From: an uncultured Bacilli bacterium
GTDB taxonomy: Bacteria > Bacillota_I > Bacilli_A > RF39 > UBA660
DNA: 29,731 nucleotides
NCBI GenBank assembly: GCA_934130235.1
Contig: CAKOXU010000010.1
Span: forward strand, 1-29,731
Direction: 5' to 3'
Shown: in pieces, positions 24,131 to 29,731 of the stretch
Layout of the letters: each line of letters starts with the position of its first letter
How positions within the stretch are numbered: position 1 is the stretch's first letter
Position numbers and translations under genes: made by a program
Notes under the pieces: generated by a model
Databases searched by the model: none
The model's input: only the letters and a program-made list of their open reading frames with translations
Told to the model about the DNA's origin: nothing

Positions 24131-25240
24131 ATGAAAGTAAAATATGAATTAAAGAGTAAATGTGGCTGTGCAAGACACGGTGTTCTTCATACTAATTATG
24201 GATCTTATGAAACTCCTATGTTTATGCCTGTAGGTACTCAAGCAACTGTTAAGACTTTATCTAAAGAGGAATTGAAAGCTGTTGGTAGTGCGGTTATATT
24301 ATCTAATACATATCATTTATGGTTAAGACCAGGAGAGGATGTAGTAGAAAAAGCAGGTGGACTTCATAAATTTATGAATTATGATGGTCCTATTCTTACT
24401 GACTGTGGTGGATTTCAAGTTTTTAGTTTAGTTAAAAATAAAAAAAACATAACCGAAGAGGGAGTTAAATTTAAGAGTCATTTGGATGGTTCTAATTTGT
24501 TTTTATCTCCTGAAAAGAGTATAGAAATACAAAATAAATTAGATAGTGATATTGCAATGGCGATGGATGAATGTATCCCTTATCCCGCAAGTTATGATTA
24601 TGCTAAAAATTCTACTGAAAGAACACTTAGATGGATGAAGAGAAGTCTTGATGCTCATAATAATGAAATGCAATCAATGTTTGGAATAATTCAAGGTGGA
24701 GAATATACTGATTTAAGAGAGTATTCAGCTAAGGAAACAGTTAAAATGGGATTTGACGGATATGCAATAGGTGGAACTAGTGTAGGTGAGAGTAAACCTA
24801 TTATGTATAAGATGATTGAGGATGGAGTCAGATATTTACCTTTGGATAAACCTAGATATTTAATGGGAGTTGGTGATCCAATCGATATAATTGAAGGTGT
24901 AACAAGAGGTATTGATATGTTTGATTGTGTATTACCTACAAGACTAGCTAGACATGGTAATGTATTTACTAGGCATGGTAAAATTAATATTAAGAATGCT
25001 AAATATAAATATGATTTTTCACCTATAGAGTCTAATTGTGATTGTTATACATGTAAAAGTTATACTAAAGCATATATTAGACATTTAATAGTAGCGAATG
25101 AAACATTAGGGCAAAGGCTTTTGTCTATTCATAATATTAGATTTTTGATAAAATTAGTTGAAGATTTAAGAGTATGTATAGATAATAATACTTTAGAGGA
25201 ATATAAAGAAGAGTTTTTGAAGAATTATGGTGCAAAATGA
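24131..25240 (+). CDS. tgt: tRNA-guanine transglycosylase (queuine/preQ1)
   Basis: Exchanges guanine 34 of GUN-anticodon tRNAs for preQ1 (or queuine), the key step of queuosine modification. The 369 aa show TPMFMPVGTQATVKTLS, the catalytic DCGGFQVFSL, GYAIGGTSVGE and the nucleophile region MFDCVLPTRLARHGN. The zinc site is in CDCYTCKSYTKAYIRHL. ATG 24131 is used: the upstream in-frame start at 24113 overlaps the -10 box. No queuosine biosynthesis gene is nearby, so preQ1 or queuine may be scavenged (inference). Overlaps the next gene by ATGA. Confidence 0.96.
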   Translation: MKVKYELKSKCGCARHGVLHTNYGSYETPMFMPVGTQATVKTLSKEELKAVGSAVILSNTYHLWLRPGEDVVEKAGGLHKFMNYDGPILTDCGGFQVFSLVKNKKNITEEGVKFKSHLDGSNLFLSPEKSIEIQNKLDSDIAMAMDECIPYPASYDYAKNSTERTLRWMKRSLDAHNNEMQSMFGIIQGGEYTDLREYSAKETVKMGFDGYAIGGTSVGESKPIMYKMIEDGVRYLPLDKPRYLMGVGDPIDIIEGVTRGIDMFDCVLPTRLARHGNVFTRHGKINIKNAKYKYDFSPIESNCDCYTCKSYTKAYIRHLIVANETLGQRLLSIHNIRFLIKLVEDLRVCIDNNTLEEYKEEFLKNYGAK

Positions 25241-26004
25241 TTAGTGTAGTTAATTATGATTTAAAGTTGAAGCACACTATTGTACTATTGTCAGATATAC
25301 ATTATAAAAATAAAAAAGATTATAAAAAACTGGATAGTATAATGCGAAGAATAAAGAAAATACATCCAGATTATATTTGTATAACTGGTGATATTATAGA
25401 TGATAATAATTATAAAGATAAGGAGTACCTAATAAAGTTTATTACTGAGCTAAGTTATATATCAAAAGTTATAATGTGTTTAGGAAATCATGAATATTAT
25501 ATAGATAAAAAAAGAAAAGTATTTGGATTAGACGAAATTTTATTTAAACAAATAAGTTTAATTGATAATGTATATTTACTCAAAAATGATAATGTAGTAT
25601 TTGAAGATATTAATTTCTATGGTGTACATTTACCGATAGAATATTATATGCACGATAAGGAAAGCCTTTCTTCTTTTAACAAGTATATAAAAATTAAAAC
25701 TATTAAGGATAAATATAATGTAGTATTAATACATTCACCTATAAACATAGTTAATTATAAGAGTATTAATGATATTGATTTAGTTCTTTCTGGACATATG
25801 CATGGAGGGTTAACTCCTAATGTACTAAGAAAAATATTAAAAGGAACAGGATTAGTTTCTCCATTAAAAACATTATTTCCTAAATATGCATATGGTCATA
25901 TTAAATATAATAATACAAGTATAGTAATAAGTGGTGGTATTAATAAATTGTCTAATTTTTTATTAAGAAAGATTTTGCTATCAGAAATTATTGTAATAAA
26001 GTAA
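25237..26004 (+). CDS. calcineurin-like metallophosphoesterase
   Basis: The 255 aa carry all five metallophosphoesterase blocks: LSDIH (about 19-23), TGDIIDD, CLGNHEYY, a single His in LIHSP, and SGHMHGG. This predicts a two-metal phosphoesterase, close to the YkuE/YaeI type, but the N-terminus has no membrane helix, so the protein is probably cytoplasmic. The substrate cannot be told from sequence. The start overlaps the tgt stop (ATGA), so it is coupled to tgt. Confidence 0.88.
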   Translation: MISVVNYDLKLKHTIVLLSDIHYKNKKDYKKLDSIMRRIKKIHPDYICITGDIIDDNNYKDKEYLIKFITELSYISKVIMCLGNHEYYIDKKRKVFGLDEILFKQISLIDNVYLLKNDNVVFEDINFYGVHLPIEYYMHDKESLSSFNKYIKIKTIKDKYNVVLIHSPINIVNYKSINDIDLVLSGHMHGGLTPNVLRKILKGTGLVSPLKTLFPKYAYGHIKYNNTSIVISGGINKLSNFLLRKILLSEIIVIK

Positions 26005-26040
26005 ACAATTTTTCAAAAAAATGTTTACTTTTTTATTTTT
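25998..26040 (+). terminator. terminator of the tgt-phosphoesterase unit
   Basis: AAAGTAAACA (25998-26007) pairs with TGTTTACTTT (26022-26031). An A/T-rich inner extension and a long T-rich tail to 26040 complete it. Confidence 0.85.
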
Positions 26041-26053
26041 TGTATGATATAAT
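26024..26053 (+). promoter_or_regulatory. extended -10 promoter of the SipW/TasA-like locus
   Basis: TGATATAAT (TG 26045-26046, TATAAT 26048-26053), with TTTACT at 26024-26029 as a weak -35 (18 bp). The -35 lies in the upstream terminator. Predicted start near 26060. Confidence 0.65.
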
Positions 26054-26061
26054 GATTATGG

Positions 26062-26091
26062 TAATGTATAAGGGTAAGCAACCATACATTA
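26062..26091 (+). promoter_or_regulatory. stem-loop at the 5' end of the fibre-locus leader
   Basis: TAATGTAT (26062-26069) and ATACATTA (26084-26091) form a perfect 8-bp stem with a 14-nt loop. It starts within a few bases of the predicted transcript start, so it would cap the mRNA. The roughly 60-nt leader is the longest of the protein genes here apart from the valS T-box. Confidence 0.5.
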
Positions 26092-26119
26092 TAAACGGTA
26101 AGGATTGGTGGTGAAAAAT

Positions 26120-26752
26120 ATGGAAAATGAAAAGAGCTTTAAAATAGTATCAATATGTGCTTTATTAGTAGGTGTTGTAGGATTAACTTTAGGTTTTGCA
26201 GCATATACTAATACTTTAACTATTAAGTCTTCAGCATCTGTTGAACCAACTGCTACTAAGTTAGATGTTACTTTACAACCATCAACTGGTACTGGAACAA
26301 CTGTTGCAGGGGAAGCTACTGAAGGAGCTACTGCAGCTTCAGCTACTATTGATAATTCAGGAGCTAATCCAACAATTACAGGTTTAGCTGCTACATTTAC
26401 TGCTCCAGGACAAACAGTTACTTATACTTTTAATGCTAAAGGTGATGCTAATTATATAGCTTACTTAACTGGTATTGATTTTGGTACTGCTAAGTCTTGT
26501 ACAGCTGGAAGTGGAGCTACTGCTTCATTAGTTACAGCAGCTTGTAATGGTATTTCAATTAAAGCATCAGTAGGAGGAAAAGAATATTCAGCTACAACAA
26601 CTGGCATAACTGGATCTTCTATTGCTAAAGGAGGAACTACTCCAATAGTTGTTACTATTACTTATGCAGCTGGAAGTGAAGTTGCTGACGGTCCATTTAC
26701 TGTAGCATTCGGTGATATAGTATTATCTTATACTTCAGCACCAACAGCATAA
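26120..26752 (+). CDS. SipW-dependent TasA/CalY-like secreted protein, copy 1
   Basis: The 210 aa begin with a short basic N-terminus and a hydrophobic helix (SICALLVGVVGLTLGFAAYT). It continues into NTLTIKSSASVEPTA, the pattern of SipW-type signal peptides of TasA/CalY proteins. The mature part is Ala/Thr/Gly-rich and beta-strand-like: FTAPGQTVTYTFNAKG, two Cys in SCTAGSG...AACNGIS, and ADGPFTVAFGDIVLSY near the end. ATG 26120 is used, since GGTGGTGA lies before it and the frame upstream is only TTG/GTG codons. The gene is first in a locus with a SipW-like peptidase and has a paralogue at 29102. Likely an exported fibre or matrix subunit. The membership is by signal, layout and context; sequence similarity to TasA itself is not demonstrable by eye. 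Confidence 0.8.
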   Translation: MENEKSFKIVSICALLVGVVGLTLGFAAYTNTLTIKSSASVEPTATKLDVTLQPSTGTGTTVAGEATEGATAASATIDNSGANPTITGLAATFTAPGQTVTYTFNAKGDANYIAYLTGIDFGTAKSCTAGSGATASLVTAACNGISIKASVGGKEYSATTTGITGSSIAKGGTTPIVVTITYAAGSEVADGPFTVAFGDIVLSYTSAPTA

Positions 26753-26760
26753 TTTAGAAA

Positions 26761-26804
26761 AATATATTAGGGTAAAATTTTATATTTTACCTTTAATATA
26801 TTTT
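26761..26804 (+). terminator. hairpin between substrate 1 and sipW (terminator/attenuator)
   Basis: An outer stem, AATATATTA (26761-26769) with TAATATATT (26794-26802), and an inner stem, GGTAAAAT (26771-26778) with ATTTTACC (26784-26791), together give about 17 bp ending in TTTT. The T tract is short, so leaky termination is possible. Confidence 0.7.
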
Positions 26805-26827
26805 AACAAGACTATTTGGAGGAGAAT

Positions 26828-27955
26828 ATGAAGAAGGGTTATAAAAGAATATTGATATTTGAAATAATATTATCTGTTTTATTACTTTTAAATAGTTTTG
26901 TATCAAATATATTAGAGGGATATAAATTAATATTGTTTCTATTTATATGCATACTGATATTTTATAAGTTATTTGGCTATGAAAAAGACAATTTTAGATA
27001 TAGAAAAGCAGTTATTATGAATACTGTTGTATTTCTAATAATGTTTTTTTCGTTATATTATCTTTTAGGAATAATAGTAGGTTTGGCACGTACAGATAAC
27101 TATTTTACTTTAGTTGGATTAAAGGATTTCTTAATACCTATAACGCTTTCAATAGTACTTCAAGAGATATTAAGATATATGATTGTAGTCAAGTGTGGTG
27201 ATGATAAGAAATTACTTATATTGACTACAATAGTATTTATACTTGTAGGTATGAGTAATTCTTTGTTTGGACTTGATTTTGCTAAAAAGAAAAACGTTTT
27301 TATGTTTATAGCGCTTTCATTTTTACCTAGTGTATCTACAAGTGTAGTAAATACATATATAACTAAAAGAGCAGGATTCAGACCTGTGATTATATATTCA
27401 CTTGTTATGGGATTATATAGATATGTATTTCCAATTGTACCTAATTCTAATGAATATATAACTTCTTTGATATTATTTGTTGTACCTATTGTATATGGGG
27501 TTAGGATAAGAAAATTTTATAAAAACATGGAAGACGAATATAAGAATAGGGATTACAATAAAAAAGTTTCTAAATTGATAATAATACCAATAGCATTTAT
27601 GTTAACTATAATATATTTGACATCTGGCTATTTTAATTATTACGCGGTTGCGATAGCTTCTGGTAGTATGGAACCTAGAATTTCTACTGGGGATATCGTC
27701 GTTATAAACAGAAAAAACAAGAATTCCAAAAATTTAAAGGTAGGAGATATAATAGCATTTAATTATAGTGGATCTTTAGTGGTTCATAGAATTGAAAAGG
27801 TTGTAAATTCGTATGGTGAGTTCTATTATTATACAAAGGGTGATGCGAATAAAAACAGTGATAATTATCCAATAACACCAGAAATGGTAATTGGTACTGT
27901 GAAAGTAAATATACCTTTAATAGGTCTTCCAACGGTTTGGCTAAATGGAAAGTAG
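26828..27955 (+). CDS. sipW: ER/archaeal-type signal peptidase I (SipW-like) with multi-span N-terminal domain
   Basis: The 375 aa C-terminal third (about 270-375) is a SipW-type peptidase. Nucleophile Ser280 sits in SGSMEPRIS, followed by GDIVVINR and KVGDIIAFN. VVHRIEKV carries His320 in place of the Lys of ordinary signal peptidases, and KGDANKNSDNYPI completes the site. The first about 265 residues are roughly nine hydrophobic segments with little outside loop. This is far larger than Bacillus SipW (about 190 aa). The start is ATG 26828, with GGAGGAG (26818-26824); the in-frame TTG at 26816 overlaps that site. It is expected to cut the signal helices of the two TasA/CalY-like proteins beside it. 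The gene symbol is by function, not proven orthology. Confidence 0.88.
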   Translation: MKKGYKRILIFEIILSVLLLLNSFVSNILEGYKLILFLFICILIFYKLFGYEKDNFRYRKAVIMNTVVFLIMFFSLYYLLGIIVGLARTDNYFTLVGLKDFLIPITLSIVLQEILRYMIVVKCGDDKKLLILTTIVFILVGMSNSLFGLDFAKKKNVFMFIALSFLPSVSTSVVNTYITKRAGFRPVIIYSLVMGLYRYVFPIVPNSNEYITSLILFVVPIVYGVRIRKFYKNMEDEYKNRDYNKKVSKLIIIPIAFMLTIIYLTSGYFNYYAVAIASGSMEPRISTGDIVVINRKNKNSKNLKVGDIIAFNYSGSLVVHRIEKVVNSYGEFYYYTKGDANKNSDNYPITPEMVIGTVKVNIPLIGLPTVWLNGK

Positions 27956-27964
27956 GAGAATAAA

Positions 27965-29089
27965 ATGGGGAATAAAAATAAGCAGTTTAGATTCATGGAT
28001 AAATTTAATTTGATTTTAAATAAACTGTTAAAGAAAAGAATACATTTTAGTTATAATATAAGATTATTTATTGTATTAGGATTATTTTTACTTGGAGTAT
28101 TAAGTTGCTATGGGTGCTTTAAACAGTCTATACATGTAGAAGAAAGAAAAATAACTAATTATACTGAAAGTGGTTCTTCAAATTATAAAGTTTATTTAAA
28201 ACCAAACGATTTTTATGATACTGACTATTTGGATGGTAATACTAGTTCTACATATGTTGCTAGTATCATAAAAAATGTATCCATTGATTTTAATTATAAA
28301 TTTGATATTGATACTCCAATTGATTATAATGTTAATTACGATGTTATTGGAAAACTTACAATTTATAATGCTGATGGTACTAGTGTCATGTTTGAAAAAG
28401 AATATGAATTATTAAAAAATAAAGAATTGAAAGCAAAAGATAAGAATGGCTTTGAGATAAAGGAAAATATACCAATTGATTATACATATTATAATACGTT
28501 AGCTAGTAATTTTAAGATTACTTATGGATTAGAATCACAGAGTAATTTGACTGTGTTTATTAGGTTTAATAAAGAAATTAAAAATTATAATATTAATCCT
28601 ACTAGTCAAATGAGCGTTAAAATACCACTTTCTGAAAGGGCAATTCAAATAAAAATAGATGATAGTAGCATTAATTATTCAAATAGTATTATTAAAGATA
28701 CTAGTATATCTTTAACTAATGTTTTATTTGTAGTGTTAGGAATAATATCACTAATATTAACAATAGCGTTTTTACTTGAATTGTTAGAATTATTAATGAT
28801 TTTAGTACCACAACCAAGTGAGTATGATAAAGCATTAAAGAAAATATTAAGAGAGTACGATAGATTAATAGTTGAAACTTCTACTTTTGTTGATTTTAGT
28901 GATAAGAATGTAATTAAACTTAGAAAATTTTCTGAGTTGTTAGATGCTAGAGATAATCTAAAACTACCTATAATGTACCATGATGTTATAAAACATCATA
29001 AAAGTAATTTCTATATAAAACAAAATAAAACTATATATTTGTATGTAATGAAATCAAGTGATTTGGAATTAAATAAAAATAATAAGTAA
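27965..29089 (+). CDS. DUF5305-like two-helix membrane protein of the SipW locus
   Basis: The 374 aa have a cytoplasmic basic start and a transmembrane helix near 33-52 (RLFIVLGLFLLGVLSCYG). An outer domain of about 190 residues carries YKVYLKPNDFYDTDYL, IKNVSIDFNYKF and YNVNYDVIGKLTIYN. A second helix lies near 250-280, and a cytoplasmic tail has EYDKALKKILREYDRLIVET, then VDFSDKNVIKLRKFSELLDARDN. I recognise this plan as DUF5305, a family often found next to SipW-type peptidases; that is from memory, not a search. TAGGAG precedes the ATG, nine bases after sipW. Likely an assembly, retention or chaperone partner for the fibre subunits. Confidence 0.7.
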   Translation: MGNKNKQFRFMDKFNLILNKLLKKRIHFSYNIRLFIVLGLFLLGVLSCYGCFKQSIHVEERKITNYTESGSSNYKVYLKPNDFYDTDYLDGNTSSTYVASIIKNVSIDFNYKFDIDTPIDYNVNYDVIGKLTIYNADGTSVMFEKEYELLKNKELKAKDKNGFEIKENIPIDYTYYNTLASNFKITYGLESQSNLTVFIRFNKEIKNYNINPTSQMSVKIPLSERAIQIKIDDSSINYSNSIIKDTSISLTNVLFVVLGIISLILTIAFLLELLELLMILVPQPSEYDKALKKILREYDRLIVETSTFVDFSDKNVIKLRKFSELLDARDNLKLPIMYHDVIKHHKSNFYIKQNKTIYLYVMKSSDLELNKNNK

Positions 29090-29101
29090 GGAGAGGATTT
29101 T

Positions 29102-29728
29102 ATGAATAAAGAAGTTAATTTTAAAGCGTCACTATTATTAATTGTATTTGCTGCAGTAGTATTTATGGCAGTTGGTTATGCAGCATATACTAGAACTGTT
29201 ACAATTAAACCATCTGCATCGGTATCACCATCTGCATCTGATTTTAATGTACATTTGTCATCAGCTCAAACATCTGATTCAACAACAGCAGTAACGCCTT
29301 CTAAGAGTCCTACAACTATAACTGCAGGAAATGCTACTTTATCTAGCACTACGATTTCTGGTATGAGTGCTACATTTACTGCTCCAGGACAAAGTGTTAC
29401 ATATACATTTTATGCAAGAAATACTGGTAAATATAAAGCTTACTTAAAGAGTATTACTTATGCTTCAAGTTTTAAGACTTGTACAGCAAAATCTGGAACA
29501 ACTCAAAGCTTAGTAAATTCAGCTTGTAATGGTATTTCTGTATCAACTACAGTTGGAAGTGAATCAGCAGTAACTGCATCTAAGACATTCTCTAATCATA
29601 CACTTGCAAAAGGTGGTAACGAAAAAATAACTGTAGTAATTTCGTATGCTTCAGGTTCAGCCCAAGCAGATGGAGATTTTACAGTAACATTTAAAGATAT
29701 TAGCTTGTTATATTCATCAGCAGCATAA
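29102..29728 (+). CDS. SipW-dependent TasA/CalY-like secreted protein, copy 2
   Basis: The 208 aa are a clear paralogue of the protein at 26120. The signal helix reads LLLIVFAAVVFMAVGYAAYT, then RTVTIKPSASVSPSASDFNV. Shared motifs include ATFTAPGQSVTYTFYA, the Cys pair in TCTAKSGTTQSLVNSACNGIS, LAKGG, and ADGDFTVTFKDISLLYSSA. The mature protein is Ser/Thr rich and predicted all-beta. The ribosome binding site is AAGGAGAGG, and the gap from the DUF5305-like gene is 12 bases, so it is in the same operon. The stop lies three bases before the window edge; further subunits may follow outside. Confidence 0.82.
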   Translation: MNKEVNFKASLLLIVFAAVVFMAVGYAAYTRTVTIKPSASVSPSASDFNVHLSSAQTSDSTTAVTPSKSPTTITAGNATLSSTTISGMSATFTAPGQSVTYTFYARNTGKYKAYLKSITYASSFKTCTAKSGTTQSLVNSACNGISVSTTVGSESAVTASKTFSNHTLAKGGNEKITVVISYASGSAQADGDFTVTFKDISLLYSSAA

Positions 29729-29731
29729 AAA

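Noticed and set aside
27130..27200. CPBP/CAAX-type intramembrane protease in the SipW N-terminal domain, based on QEILRY
   Set aside because: The first Glu of the EExxxR motif is replaced by Gln, and I cannot find the other CPBP motifs by eye.
1..29731. tRNA genes, CRISPR arrays, insertion sequences, phage integrase or attachment sites
   Set aside because: No tRNA-like cloverleaf, spaced direct repeats, transposase or integrase motifs were seen. The window is mostly syntenic core genome.

Overview
This window looks like chromosome from an AT-rich, low-GC Gram-positive (Bacillota/Mycoplasmatota-side) anaerobe, probably an uncultured gut lineage related to the wall-bearing 'RF39-like' Mollicutes; that placement is inference. 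It has wall synthesis genes (PBP1, MurF, GpsB, PASTA kinase) and pyruvate:ferredoxin oxidoreductase. TGA ends several genes (VWA protein, rpe, nth, tgt), so the code is standard, not the Mycoplasma code. Gene order matches blocks known from Bacillus: rlmN-prpC-prkC-rsgA-rpe, dnaD-nth facing recU-ponA, gpsB-rnpB, and rodZ-pgsA.

Layout. 1-626: 3' end of a surface protein built of LamG-like repeats. 638-3445: T-box-controlled valS. 3496-5317: secreted VWA/SpaA surface protein with a degenerate sorting-like tail. 5368-8804: nifJ. 8838-13802: rRNA methylase, PP2C phosphatase, PASTA kinase, RsgA GTPase and Rpe. 13870-16440: trigger factor, DnaD and endonuclease III. 16466-19817 (minus strand): recU and PBP1. 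19830-20344: a stretch with no intact large gene that looks like a decayed gene. 20430-22215: gpsB, RNase P RNA, rodZ-like gene and pgsA. 22263-26004: glutamine amidotransferase, murF, tgt and a metallophosphoesterase. 26048-29728: two paralogous secreted SipW/TasA/CalY-type proteins flanking an ER-type signal peptidase (SipW-like, with a large multi-span N-terminal domain) and a DUF5305-like membrane protein.

The last block is the most interesting. It reads as a self-contained secretion/fibre locus: substrate 1, hairpin, dedicated peptidase, accessory membrane protein, substrate 2. By analogy with tapA-sipW-tasA of Bacillus it may build a surface fibre or matrix. With the VWA/SpaA protein and the repeat protein at the left edge, the window is rich in surface-exposed products among housekeeping genes.

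Regulatory signals are unusually legible. Five promoters have TTGATT or TTGACA, exactly 17 bp, then TATAAT/TATACT. Three others have the extended -10 TGATATAAT with poor -35s. Most -10 boxes lie 14-27 bp before the start codon, so leaders are very short. Many genes use an AGGTGAT-type ribosome binding site.
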